Shown: piece by piece, positions 34,012 through 43,531 of the stretch
How positions within the stretch are numbered: the first letter of the stretch is position 1
How the letters are laid out: each line of letters begins with the position of its first letter
Assembly: GCA_963712485.1 (NCBI GenBank)
Contig: CAVQID010000041.1
Location: forward strand, 1 to 64,000
Origin: JALORV01 sp963712485
GTDB lineage: Bacteria > Pseudomonadota > Gammaproteobacteria > Burkholderiales > Burkholderiaceae_F
Direction of reading: 5' to 3'
Length of the DNA stretch: 64,000 nucleotides
The notes under the pieces: model-generated
Told to the model about the DNA's origin: nothing
The model's input: the letters and a program-made list of their open reading frames with translations, nothing else
Databases searched by the model: none
Position numbers and translations under genes: made by a program

Positions 34012-34938
34012 GTGATAGCCGACACCCGCCCGATCGTGTTCGTTGCGAGCAGCGCATTGCACGAGGCCGTCGTGCAGGCGCTGGCCACGCAGATGGAGCC
34101 CTTTGCGATCCCGGATCCGTGGGTCGACGGGCAGGCCGAGCTCGGCAAGTCGGTGCTGCAGTGGGCGTTGTCCAAGGTCGACGGCTGCAGCTACGGCGTC
34201 TTCGTCTTTGCGCCGGACGGTCGCTGGGGTGGACAGATCAACGGCAATGTATTGCTTGAGCTCGGGCTCTTCATCGCGCGGCATGGGGCTGAACGATGCT
34301 TCATCCTGCGTGAAGCGAGCGTCGAAGTGCCCGCCGACCTGCGCGGCATCATCACGGCCGATTACTCCGGCGAGCAGTTCGCACAAGACTCCGCCGCCGC
34401 GTTAGTGCCGGCGGTCCGCAAGGTCCGCAGTGCGCTGCGTCGGCGCCTGACCCTCGCCGACGAAATCCTCGGGCTCTGGCTCGAGGACAAGGCCGAGGCC
34501 GATTCCGAGGGCCGTTACGCGCTGGTCGAGTTCCGCAGCATCAAGGGCGAACTGAAAGTGTTCGGACGGTCCTACGATGAATCCGGCACTGCGCGCCTGG
34601 AATGGCCGAAGCACGTGAACGCCTGTTCGATACCGACCGATGCGCGCGAGATCTATCACACGTTCGATTCGGAATACGACGACAGCGAGGGCGAACACCG
34701 GTCGCTGGGCGTGACCTGCTTTCGCTTTCACGAGAATTCGACCAGTGGGGACGGTTACTTTGTCGTGCACGGCGGTGGCGGCATTCGCAAAGGCCGGATT
34801 TCGTTCAAGCTGGATCGCGTGACACCCGAGCTTTCTCGCGCGCTCGGATTGCAGCCGATCGAACTGTCTCTTGCCGACCGCAGGGCGTGCGCGCGCCTGG
34901 TGCGAACGGTCGCTGTGGCGCGGGCTGCGGAACGCTAG
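34012..34938 (+). CDS. TIR-like (CAP12/PycTIR-type) protein with a C-terminal unknown domain
   Basis: 308-residue protein starting at GTG 34012. Residues 5-105 match the predicted nucleotide-binding TIR-like domain known from CBASS Cap12 and Pycsar PycTIR effectors: PIVFVASSALHEAVVQALA, then ELGKSVLQWALSKVDGCSYGVFVFAPD, then NVLLELGLFIARHGAERCFIL. Glu83 in the NVLLELGLF block is in the position of the NAD-hydrolysing glutamate. Residues 145-300 form a separate, probably beta-rich domain (LADEILGLWLEDKA..., YFVVHGGGGIRKGRISFKL) that I do not recognise; it is not an obvious STING or SAVED domain. No cyclase gene is adjacent. A defence effector with its own sensor domain is possible; a house-keeping NAD role is not excluded. 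Confidence 0.65.
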   Translation: MIADTRPIVFVASSALHEAVVQALATQMEPFAIPDPWVDGQAELGKSVLQWALSKVDGCSYGVFVFAPDGRWGGQINGNVLLELGLFIARHGAERCFILREASVEVPADLRGIITADYSGEQFAQDSAAALVPAVRKVRSALRRRLTLADEILGLWLEDKAEADSEGRYALVEFRSIKGELKVFGRSYDESGTARLEWPKHVNACSIPTDAREIYHTFDSEYDDSEGEHRSLGVTCFRFHENSTSGDGYFVVHGGGGIRKGRISFKLDRVTPELSRALGLQPIELSLADRRACARLVRTVAVARAAER

Positions 34939-35077
34939 CTGTTGCGTTGGCTGCTCCCGTGTAGGGACCGAAGGAGGGGTTGGCGCATTGAACCGCATAA
35001 TCCGCACTTGGCGGACGACATCGAACCCATTTCACGGAGAAACAGATCATGATCATCGCAGCGACACGGGCAAAAGA

Positions 35078-35956
35078 ATGAACTTCATTCCATCCAGGAT
35101 TCTCGTTATCAGTACCGCATCGTTGCTCGCCCTGTGCGCGTGCAATCCGTCAAAGGACACAAAGACGGACAAGGGGCCGGCTGCAGCCACGGTCAACGGA
35201 ATGACCCTCAGCCAGAGGACCGTCGACATGGTCGCCAAGCAGGCTGCCGGTTCGGGCCGGGCCGATACCCCCGAAGCCCGAGCCGACATCGTCCAGCAGC
35301 TGGCGCTGCAGATGGTGATCGCGGAAGAGGCGGTCAAGAAGGGATTGGACAAGAGTCCCGAGGTTGTCGATCAACTCGATGTGGTCAGGCAATCCGTACT
35401 GGCCAACGCCTACGTCCAGGACTTCATCAAGAGCAATCCGGTCAGCGACGAGGCGCTGAAGGCCGAATACGAACGAATCAAGGCGAACGTCGGCGGAACC
35501 GAGTACAAGGCGCGCCATATCCTGGTCGACAAGGAAGCCGACGCCAAGGACATCATCGCCCGGCTCAAGAAGGATCCGGGAGCGTTTGCGAAACTGGCCA
35601 TGGACAAGTCAAAGGACCCGGGCTCCAAGGCCCGCGGTGGTGAACTCGGTTGGTTCGATGCGAAGCGCATGGTTCCGGAGTTCGGCGCTGCGGTGAGCAA
35701 GCTCGAAAAGGGCAAGTTCACCGAAACGCCGGTCAAGACGCAGTTCGGCTATCACGTGATCCAACTCGAAGACGCGAGGGCGATCGAAGCCCCGCCGCTG
35801 GAAGAGGTGAAACCTCAGCTCTCCCAGCAGCTTCAGCAGCAGAACTGGCAGAAGCATATGGAAGCGCTGAAGACCTCGGCCAAGATCGAAGTCGTCAGTG
35901 CACCGCCGGCGCCGGCGCCAGCACCGGCGGCCCCCGCCTCAGCGCCGACGAAGTAA
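35078..35956 (+). CDS. Peptidyl-prolyl cis-trans isomerase lipoprotein (parvulin, PrsA/SurA-like)
   Basis: 292-residue predicted envelope lipoprotein assisting folding of exported proteins. The signal peptide ends at Cys20 or Cys22 (SLLALCACNPS). A helical SurA_N-type region follows, with LTLSQRTVD-like and SPEVVDQLDVVRQSVLANAYVQDF segments. The parvulin domain spans residues 145-235: YKARHILVDKEADAKDII, KDPGSKARGGELGWFDAKRMVPEF, and TPVKTQFGYHVIQLED. The C-terminus is an Ala/Pro-rich tail. Start ATG 35078. Confidence 0.9.
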   Translation: MNFIPSRILVISTASLLALCACNPSKDTKTDKGPAAATVNGMTLSQRTVDMVAKQAAGSGRADTPEARADIVQQLALQMVIAEEAVKKGLDKSPEVVDQLDVVRQSVLANAYVQDFIKSNPVSDEALKAEYERIKANVGGTEYKARHILVDKEADAKDIIARLKKDPGAFAKLAMDKSKDPGSKARGGELGWFDAKRMVPEFGAAVSKLEKGKFTETPVKTQFGYHVIQLEDARAIEAPPLEEVKPQLSQQLQQQNWQKHMEALKTSAKIEVVSAPPAPAPAPAAPASAPTK

Positions 35957-36091
35957 GGCCGGCTGGTTGCCTCGATGCTCCGGACACGGGCAGCGTCGCG
36001 TCGGTCCCATCCGGGACGCGCGACGCTTTGAGCTTTCGTAAGTGACCCGCATCACGATCGTCATTCGCAAGCTCAAGTTGTTTCGTACACG

Positions 36092-36322
36092 ATGACCGTA
36101 ATCATCAAGACTGCACTTCTGCTGATCGGGCTCGCAACCGCGAGTGTTGCCGTACTTGGATTAGTCCGAGGCAGCGTTTACTGCAAGGGCGGACCGTTTT
36201 TGCGTGCGACGCAGCCGCTGGCGTTTTGGGCTTCCATCGGTGTCTACCTGATGTGGTCGGCGCTGATGGGATACGCGGTCCTTTCAATGAGCTTATTAAC
36301 CGGGACAACGTTTCTCCGCTAA
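36092..36322 (+). CDS. Small hypothetical membrane protein
   Basis: 76 residues with two hydrophobic helices (IIKTALLLIGLATASVAVLGLV and LAFWASIGVYLMWSALMGYAVLSMSLL). It is separated by 135 bp from the PPIase gene and converges on the DUF1624 gene. No family recognised; it may be a real small membrane protein, but short length keeps confidence moderate. Confidence 0.4.
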   Translation: MTVIIKTALLLIGLATASVAVLGLVRGSVYCKGGPFLRATQPLAFWASIGVYLMWSALMGYAVLSMSLLTGTTFLR

Positions 36323-36342
36323 CGACCCCGCTCGAAACACAA

Positions 36343-37078
36343 TCAAAGTCCGAGGCGCTTGGCCAATGTCAGGATGGCCATGAGGAGGGGCTGGTGCACG
36401 AGGTATACCGTCAGTGCCCAGGTTCCAAGGACGAGCAGCAACCGCGGGGGATGCTGGTTCAAGCGCATCAGGACCGGCGCGACGGCCCAGTCACGTCGCT
36501 GCCATAAGGATCCCAGACCCGCGCCCACCAGCACGACGCCGATCCACGGCATCAGCGGCACGTAGTCCTCGGTCTGCGGTTTGACCGTGACAAGACCGAC
36601 GATGTTGGCGGGCGCATCGTTGAACACCGGATGTGCATAGAGCAGCCCGAAGGCGATCGTGGCGACGCCAAGTGCCACGTTCCACGGTCCGAGCCGTAAG
36701 CAGCGGTTGCGCCAGTATCAGGGCAGCAGCGACGAAATGCAGGATGCCGAAATAGATGAATCGAGGACCGAACACGATTGCACTGCCGACCGAAACGAGC
36801 AGTGCAGCGGCCGCGATCTGGCTCCATCGGCGCCAGAAGTCGCGCGGCCCCGGCTTGAACGAGGTCCGCAGCACCAGCCCGACGCCGACCAGCAACAGGA
36901 ACTGCGTCACGATCGCAGCGCGCCATCCGATCCACGGCTGATCGGTCAGCATGCGCAGCTTCACCCAGCCGAAGTAATCGAGGTCGTAGATGAAGTGATA
37001 GACGATCATCTGCGCGACCGCGAATCCGCGCAGGACGTCAACAAGGGCCAGACGTGGGGAAGGGGTGGTGCGCATCAT
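36343..37078 (-). CDS. DUF1624/heparan-alpha-glucosaminide N-acetyltransferase-like membrane protein, one apparent frameshift
   Basis: Polytopic membrane protein of about 244 residues. It starts MMRTTPSPRLALVDVLRGFAVAQMIVYHFIYDLDYFGW, the typical beginning of DUF1624 proteins (RGxxxxxMVxxHxxYDL). Helices continue to FGPRFIYFGILHFVAAALILAQPLL. Near 36695 one extra base breaks the frame; the next frame gives LGPWNVALGVATIAFGLLY, MPWIGVVLVGAGLGSL and VYLVHQPLLMAILTL, the usual C-terminal helices. Function in bacteria is not established; a role in acylating envelope glycans is plausible beside opgGH. Confidence 0.75.
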
Positions 37079-37324
37079 CGCCGTGGCGGATCTGCTGATG
37101 CTACCGCGGCGCGAAGGGACGCGATCTTGTGGGGATAAGACCGAAGCAATCGGAGGCAGGTCAACCGCGGCCCTGACTGTGGCGTTGATGACTCTGGCCT
37201 GGCGGTTGACTTTCTCGTGCCCGGTTCCCCATCCGTCTAGATCGCGTCCACTAGGCAATTCCAATACGATTGCGGCTCACCGAAGGCTCGCCGTGTGCTG
37301 CGCGAATCCTTCACTTGATCCCAG

Positions 37325-38884
37325 ATGACGATGAATCGTTCGCTCCCTGCGAGAAGTACGCCTGCGTTGGTCGCTGCGCTCGTCGGCTGTGCTCTGGCCT
37401 TATTGGCGCTGGTCGGAGCGCGCCCCGCCGAGGCCCGGGAATTCGACTTCGAAGCCGTCGACCGGATCGCGCGAACTGTGGCGAGCAAACCGTACAGCAG
37501 GAATACGGTCGCGCTGCCCAAGGCGCTGAAGGAACTGTCGTACGACCAGACGCGGGACATCCGCTTTGATCCGTCGCGGGCGGTCTGGCGGGCGGAGGAA
37601 TTGCCGTTTGAACTGCAGTTTTTTCATCTTGGCGGCAGCTTCTTTGACCAGCCGGTCCGGGTGCATGAAATCGTCGCCGGCCAGGCACGTGAGATCCCGT
37701 TTGATCCGGCTGATTTCAATTACGGCAAGACCGGTCTTGATCGCGCGCAGATGCGCCGCCTCGGTTTCGCCGGGTTTCGTGTGCACTACGCACTGAACAC
37801 GCCGCGCTACAAGGACGAGCTGCTGGTTTTCCTCGGCGCCAGCTATTTCCGGGCTCTGGGCCAGGGCCAGCGCTACGGTGCCTCGGCACGCGGTCTTGCG
37901 GTCGATACGGCCGAGCGGTCCGGCGAAGAGTTTCCGCGTTTCGAGCAGTTCTGGATCGTGCGACCCGATCGCAATGCGAAAGAGCTCACGATCTACGCGC
38001 TGCTCGACTCCCGGCGCCTGGCGGGGGCGTACCGCTTCATCGTCCGGCCCGGCGCCGAAACCGTCACCGAGGTGACGGCGCGCCTGCACCTGCGCGAGCC
38101 GGGCGCGAAGATCGGCCTGGCACCGCTGACCTCGATGTACTTTCATGGCGAGAACCAGCGCTCGCCGGTGGATGACTTCCGGCCCGAGGTGCATGACTCC
38201 GACGGACTTTCGATCCACTCGAGCACCGGAGAGTGGATTCTGCGGCCGCTGATCAACCCGCGTCGCCTGCTGGTTACTTCCTTTGCGCTGACGGATCCGC
38301 GCGGTTTCGGGCTGGTTCAGCGCGACCGCGCTTTTCCCAGCTTCGAGGATCTGGAGGCCCGCTACGAGCTGCGACCTTCGGTCTGGGTCGAGCCGATCGG
38401 CACGTGGGGTGCAGGACGGGTCGAATTGGTGCAGATTCCGACGCCCGATGAAACCAATGACAACGTCGCAGCGTACTGGGTGCCACAGCAGGCCTTCGCG
38501 CCCGGGAAAGTCCACGAATTCCGCTACCGGCTGATCTGGCAGAAGGGGACCGAGCGACGCCCGGCCACTTCGTGGGTCGTACAGACACGCCGCGGGCAGG
38601 GGCATGCCGTCCTTCCCGAGGACGTCGTGAAGTTCACAGTGGACTTCGAGGGTCCCGCATTACGAAAGCTGCCGGCTGATGCGCCGGTGACCGCTGACCT
38701 GTTTGTGGGGGCAGGCAAGCAGCTGGCACTGATCGTGCATAAGAACGAAGTCACTGGCGGTTGGCGCATGGTGGTGCAGGTGCGCCGGACCGAAAAAGAC
38801 AAGGCGATGGAGCTGCGCGCCTTCCTGCGCAATGGTGAGACCCCTTTGAGCGAGACATGGAGCTACATCGTTCCGGCGAGCTGA
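37325..38884 (+). CDS. opgG: Glucan biosynthesis protein G
   Basis: Periplasmic protein needed for synthesis or branching of osmoregulated periplasmic glucans. The 519-residue product has a signal peptide ending near ARPAEA (residue 36). The MdoG family blocks are FDFEAVDRIARTVASKPY, LPFELQFFHLGGSFFDQPV, FGVHYAL-like GFRVHYALNTPRYKDELLVFLGASYFR, SSTGEWILRPLINPRRLLVTSF and ENFDNIVAYW-like DETNDNVAAYWVP. The ATG two codons further in (MNRSLPARS) is an alternative start. Its TGA overlaps the opgH ATG (TGATG). Confidence 0.93.
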   Translation: MTMNRSLPARSTPALVAALVGCALALLALVGARPAEAREFDFEAVDRIARTVASKPYSRNTVALPKALKELSYDQTRDIRFDPSRAVWRAEELPFELQFFHLGGSFFDQPVRVHEIVAGQAREIPFDPADFNYGKTGLDRAQMRRLGFAGFRVHYALNTPRYKDELLVFLGASYFRALGQGQRYGASARGLAVDTAERSGEEFPRFEQFWIVRPDRNAKELTIYALLDSRRLAGAYRFIVRPGAETVTEVTARLHLREPGAKIGLAPLTSMYFHGENQRSPVDDFRPEVHDSDGLSIHSSTGEWILRPLINPRRLLVTSFALTDPRGFGLVQRDRAFPSFEDLEARYELRPSVWVEPIGTWGAGRVELVQIPTPDETNDNVAAYWVPQQAFAPGKVHEFRYRLIWQKGTERRPATSWVVQTRRGQGHAVLPEDVVKFTVDFEGPALRKLPADAPVTADLFVGAGKQLALIVHKNEVTGGWRMVVQVRRTEKDKAMELRAFLRNGETPLSETWSYIVPAS

Positions 38885-41107
38885 TGACCGAGCCCGTGCC
38901 GGGCACCGCGCCGCCGCTGGCACGGACGCCGATGGCGGCATCGCCGTGGCATCGGCGGCCGTCGCGCGCGTCGGCCACGACGAGCGACATCACTGGGCAA
39001 CAGCGAACTTGAGGTCGCTGCGGCGCGGCGGCGCTTCGTGCTGCTGGTGCTGTCGCTGGCGCCCGCGCTTTATGCGACGGCCGTCATGAGCGATCTGCTA
39101 CCGAATACGGTGGGCGGTTGGCTGCAGGGGGCGTTGCTGGCGCTCTTTGCGTTGCTGTCGTGCTGGGTGGCCGCCGGCTTCTGGACGGCGATGGCGGGGC
39201 TTGCGGTGTGGCTGCGTGGCGGCGACCGCTTCCTGATTTCGCGCTCGGCCGCTTCGTCGGCGGCGCTCGGTCCGCAGGCGCGCACGGCGATTGTCATGCC
39301 GATCTGCAATGAAGACGTACGTCGCGTCTTTGCCGGACTTCGAGCCACCTACGAGTCACTGGCGCGAACCGGCGAACTCGACCACTTCGACTTCTTCGTA
39401 CTGTCCGACAGCAACGACCCTGACACCTGTGTCGCCGAGCTCGATGCGTGGAACGCGCTGCGCGACGAACTTGACGCGGAAGATCGCCTGTTCTACCGAC
39501 GTCGCACGCGCCGCGTGAAGCGCAAGAGCGGCAACATCGACGACTTCTGCCGTCGCTGGGGCCGCAACTATCGCTACATGGTCGTGCTCGACGCCGACAG
39601 TGTGATGACCGGCGATTGCCTCGTGACGCTTGCGCGCCTGATGGAAGCGCGGCCGGATGCCGGCATCATCCAGACGGCGCCGCAGGCTGTTGGCCGCAAT
39701 ACGTTGCATGCACGCGCGCAGCAGTTCGCCAGCCAGGTTTACGGCCCGCTGTTCACGGCCGGACTCCACTACTGGCAACTCGGCGAATCGCACTACTGGG
39801 GCCATAACGCGATCATCCGGCTCGAGCCGTTCATCAAGCACTGCGCGCTGGCACCGCTGCCGGGCAGGGGTGCGCTGGCCGGCGAGATTCTTTCGCATGA
39901 CTTCGTCGAGGCCGCGCTGATGCGGCGCGCCGGCTACGGCGTCTGGATCGCGTATGACCTCGACGGCAGCTACGAACAGATGCCACCGAACCTGCTCGAC
40001 GAGATCCAGCGCGACCGCCGCTGGTGCCAGGGCAATCTGATGAATGCGCGCCTGATGTTCACGCCGGGGCTGCACCCGGTCCACCGCATCGTGTTCTTCA
40101 CCGGCGCGCTCGCGTACCTGTCGGCACCGTTGTGGCTGGGTTTCCTCGTGCTTTCGACCTGGCTGCTGGTGCAACACGGAGCGGCGGATCCGCAGTATTT
40201 CCTGATGCCGCATCAGCTCTATCCGCTCTGGCCATCCTGGCGCCCCGAGCACGCGCTTGCACTGGCCGCCGCTGTCGCAACGCTGCTGTTCCTGCCGAAG
40301 CTGCTGGCTGCGTTGTTGGCCGGAGTTCGCAACCCGGCACGATACGGTGGCGCCGGCGCGCTCTTCCTAAGCACGTTGCTCGAGATCGTCCTGTCGGCGC
40401 TGCTCGCGCCTGTACGCATGATGTTCCATACGCAGTTCGTCATCGCCGCGCTTTCCGGCTGGTCGATGACGTGGAAGTCACCGACTCGGACTGACGCCGG
40501 CACGAGCTGGCAGGAGGCGATTTTCCGACACGGACTGCAGACAGCAATCGGCCTGGCCTGGGTCGCGCTCGTTGCGCTCGAAGCTCCGGATTTCCTTCCC
40601 TGGCTGGCTCCGGTCGCGGGTGGACTCATCCTCGCGATTCCGCTGTCGGTCGTGATGAGCCGGACGACTGCGGGGCTGGCGCTGCGCCGCGCGGGCCTCT
40701 TCGTGACCCCTGCGGAGACGCGACCGCCACGCGAAATCATTGCGGCCGAGCACTATGCCGGCTGCGGCCGTCCGCTGCCGCGGCTGGCTGATGCAGTCAT
40801 CGACCCTGAGATGCATGCGCTCGCGCGTCTGGGTGCGCGGCGTCGCAGCCCGTTGGCTGCAGCAGTGCGCCGCGAGCGGGTTCAGCGCGCGCTGTCGCAC
40901 GGCCCGCAGGCACTCTCGGCCGTCGAACAACTCGCCGTACTCGGCGACCTCGATGCGCTGGACGCATTGCACCGTGCGGTGCGGACTGCGCCGGTGCATG
41001 CGAGCTGGACTTCGTCGCGCAGCCGTGGACGAGCGACGATTCACCAACTGCCGGGACGCGGCCGGCAGCGGGCCGGCACGCTCGCGACACTGGCCCGGTT
41101 GGGCTGA
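38884..41107 (+). CDS. opgH: Glucans biosynthesis glucosyltransferase H, apparent frameshift near the N-terminus
   Basis: Inner-membrane GT2 enzyme that polymerises the periplasmic glucan backbone from UDP-glucose. The start MTEPVPGTAPPLARTPMAASPW at 38884 matches OpgH N-termini and overlaps the opgG stop. The frame shifts in the region about 38950-38995 and continues LGNSELEVAAARRRFVLLVLSLAPAL. The rest is intact: PICNEDVRRVFAGLRATYES, VLSDSNDPDT, YMVVLDADSVMTGD, ILSHDFVEAALMRRAGYGVWI, QRDRRWCQGNLMN (QxxRW), and several C-terminal helices. GalU, which supplies UDP-glucose, is encoded at 48229-49224. Confidence 0.92.
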
Positions 41108-41489
41108 TCGACTGCGCGCGCCTTTCAGGCGGCGGCGCGTGAACATCGCATCCCCTGCGGCGCGTTGGCGTCAATCGGACCTGATAGCACGCCGTGATGG
41201 TGGGGAAACTTCAGGAGCAGCGAGGTCGATTAGCAACACGGGTCGTCGTACGCGGCGATCAAGTGCAGCGCTGCATTCAGCCAACGTGGCGGTCAGCCAA
41301 AACGGCCGCAATGGGCCCTGACGCAGGGTTGCAGTGCCAGCTTCGCTGGAGATGGTCATCCTGATGCGGTGAACTGCCAGTCGGTCGCGGTGATGAGTCG
41401 CGCGGCGTGCGGTCGTCGTCCCCGGCGCGACGTGCTGACGTGGTCTTGTCAGTCAATGCTCAGAGGGAAATCGCGGATCGTGCAGATAC
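41108..41489. other. Gene-free interval after opgH
   Basis: About 380 bases with no convincing coding frame on either strand and no RNA gene or repeat recognised. The segment lies between opgH (plus) and a convergent minus-strand gene, ending at a strong bidirectional terminator. Confidence 0.5.
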
Positions 41490-41519
41490 GAAAAGGCCGC
41501 CCACGAAAGGCGGCCTTTT
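41490..41519. terminator. Bidirectional hairpin terminator
   Basis: AAAAGGCCGCC-CACGAAA-GGCGGCCTTTT is an 11-bp stem flanked by A- and T-runs, so it can terminate both opgGH transcription from the left and the minus-strand GlsB gene from the right. Confidence 0.75.
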
Positions 41520-41531
41520 CATCGGCACGCG

Positions 41532-41798
41532 TCAGCGTGCGCGCCCGCGTCGGAACAGATTGACGATGGCGAGCAGGATGATGGCGCCGATCAGCGAGAC
41601 CACGATCGAAGCGATCGATACGCCCTGGTTGATCGTGCCAACCCCAACCAGCGGAGAGATCAGCCATCCGGCGAGCAACGCGCCGACGATGCCGACGACG
41701 ATGTTGAGGATGATGCCCTGCTGGCCGTCCGTGCGCATGATCAGGCTGGCGAGCCAGCCGACGATGCCTCCGACGATCAGCCAAATGATGATGCCCAT
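41532..41798 (-). CDS. GlsB/YeaQ/YmgE family stress-associated membrane protein
   Basis: 88-residue protein with three hydrophobic, glycine-rich helices: IIIWLIVGGIVGWLASLIM, GIILNIVVGIVGALLAGWL and SIASIVVSLIGAIILLAIVNLF, with the family motif between helices 1 and 2. Members were called transglycosylase-associated and are induced by envelope or general stress in several bacteria; a biochemical role is not known. Start at 41798. Confidence 0.9.
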   Translation of the reverse strand: MGIIIWLIVGGIVGWLASLIMRTDGQQGIILNIVVGIVGALLAGWLISPLVGVGTINQGVSIASIVVSLIGAIILLAIVNLFRRGRAR

Positions 41799-41864
41799 GT
41801 TTGCTCTCCTGTGTGGTTAAGGGGCGATGACACCGACCCTCTCGGCAACAGGCGTGCCCGTCGC

Positions 41865-42050
41865 TCAGCCGATCGGCGGGGCTCCGCCGGTCGGCGGGGT
41901 ATACACCGGGACCTCGGGCGCGCCTGGAGCCGGCGGATCCTCGACGGGCGGGGGCGCGGGAGCAGGGCGCGGCATCGGGCTCGGGCCCGGCGGCGGCACT
42001 CCGGCCGGTTCATTGGGGTCCGGCACGTGACAGCGTTGATTGCGCGACAT
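41865..42050 (-). CDS. Small proline-rich hypothetical protein
   Basis: 61 residues from a Met at 42050 (MSRNQRCHVPDPNEPAGVPP...), mostly Pro, Ala and Gly. It could be a cell-envelope linker-like peptide, or the frame may be open only because of high GC. No family recognised. It shares strand with the GlsB-type gene 66 bp downstream. Confidence 0.3.
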   Translation of the reverse strand: MSRNQRCHVPDPNEPAGVPPPGPSPMPRPAPAPPPVEDPPAPGAPEVPVYTPPTGGAPPIG

Positions 42051-42078
42051 GGTGGGCCTCAGAGAGCAGCGTAGGAAG

Positions 42079-42273
42079 TTAGAAAGTCGGTGCGTAGCCG
42101 CCGACGGATGCTGAAGCACAGATCAGCAACGTATCGGCCGGCGTACGCCGCGGGTCACAGGCCGTTAGCGCGCCGAAGGCGATAAAAAGGCAAACCGCAC
42201 GAACCGACAACAGGCGCACACGGTTCTTCGTGTGCGCAACGGTCGGAGGTGCCGCGGTGACGTCGCATGCCAT
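42079..42273 (-). CDS. Possible small lipoprotein
   Basis: 64 codons including VCLFIAFGALTACDPRRTPAD, a hydrophobic stretch ending in a lipobox (LTAC), so a short exported lipoprotein is possible. The start is uncertain (ATG 42273 or a later GTG). No homologue recalled. Apart from this the 42120-42492 region shows nothing. Confidence 0.25.
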   Translation of the reverse strand: MACDVTAAPPTVAHTKNRVRLLSVRAVCLFIAFGALTACDPRRTPADTLLICASASVGGYAPTF

Positions 42274-42492
42274 TCCGGCAGCAGGCAGATGGCGTGCCTT
42301 CAGCTCACGCGCCTGTGGCGATGGCGCATGCGGCAATGGGCGGCGCGAGGCAACGCCTTCCTCTGTGCACGCGCCAGCCGACTCCTGAGTTGCTGGATCC
42401 ACCGGCATGAAACCGGCGAAGCAGCAGTGGCCCACTGCGCGTTCGTGCGTAACGCCTGCGCGCGGTGGCGGCGTTCTAAAACGGCAGGCAGA

Positions 42493-43406
42493 TCAGCCCC
42501 CGGTGGTCTCTCCGCCCATCACCTGCAGGACCGTGCCGGTGATGTACGACGAGTCGGCGTTGGACGCGAGGAAGACGTACGCCGGGGCGAGTTCTTCCGG
42601 CTGGGCCGGACGTTTCATCGGGCTGTCCGAACCGAATTCGGCGGCCTCCTTCGCGGTCGCGCCGGTGTCAGCAGGATTCAGCGGCGTCCACACCGGCCCC
42701 GGCGCGACCGCATTGACGCGGATGCCGCGGTCGAGCAGATCGATGGCCAAGCGACTTGGTGAACGCATTGACCGCGCCCTTCGTCGCCGAGTAATCCGGC
42801 ATCTTCTTCGTGCCCTTGATACCCGTCTCGGAACTGGTGGCGATGATTGCGCGCACCCGGCTTCATGTGTCGAAGCGCGGCGCGCGCGAGCCGCATGTAG
42901 GCGAATATGTTTGTCTCGAAGGTCCGCTGCAGGTCACCGTCATCGAGTTCCGAGAGTTCCTTGCTGCTCTGCTGCGCGGCGTTGGAAACGAGAATGTCGA
43001 TGCGCCCGAGGGCCTCAACGGTGCGCTCCACTGCCGCCTCGCAGAACTCCGGATCGGCGAGATCGCCCGGGATAAGTTCGCATCGACGCCCGCATTCGAC
43101 TACTGCGGAACGAGTCGTCTCGGCGTCACTCTGTTCTTCGGGCAGGTACACGATGGCGACATCCGCCCCTTCTCGCGCGAACAGCACCGCCACCGCGCGG
43201 CCAATGCCGGAGTCGCCACCGGTGATGAGGGCGCACTGGCCCGCGAGCTTGCCCGCGGCCTTGTAGCGCGACGCCTCGAACCGCGGTGCCGGTTGCAGCG
43301 CAGACTCGAGACCCGGCGGCTGCTGACGTTGCTTCGGAAAAGGTGGCTTCGGTTCCTTCAGCGGAGCCGCGGTATTGCGTGCCGTGTCTGCGTCAGCCTG
43401 AGTCAT
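42493..43406 (-). CDS. Short-chain dehydrogenase of the YghA/general-stress type, two apparent frameshifts
   Basis: SDR oxidoreductase of about 304 residues with the N-terminal extension typical of YghA/GspDH-like proteins (MTQADADTARNTAAPLKEPKPPFPKQRQQPPG). The cofactor loop LITGGDSGIGRAVAVLFAREG follows, then IVYLPEEQSDAETT and LVSNAAQQ. An extra base near 42847 separates HMKPGAR from IIATSSETGIKGTKKMPDYSATKGAVNAFTKSL (catalytic Ser, Tyr, Lys). Another extra base near 42747 precedes AIDLLDRGIRVNAVAPGPVWTPL and SYITGTVLQVMGGETTGG. Such SDRs often accompany stress gene clusters. Confidence 0.85.
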
Positions 43407-43531
43407 CGTTCCTCCTTGCGCGCGCCGCAGCCCTGATGCTGCGCGAGCGGCTCCCGTGACAAGCAAAGCACACGCCCATTGCCGCGGCACGCTGCTTGCA
43501 AGAACGGCCGTATTCGATAGCGGTATGTCCG

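Noticed and set aside
34012..35000. A complete CBASS or Pycsar operon around the TIR-like gene
   Set aside because: No nucleotidyltransferase/cyclase, E1/E2, JAB or other Cap gene is present on either side; the neighbours are a metal transporter and a parvulin lipoprotein.
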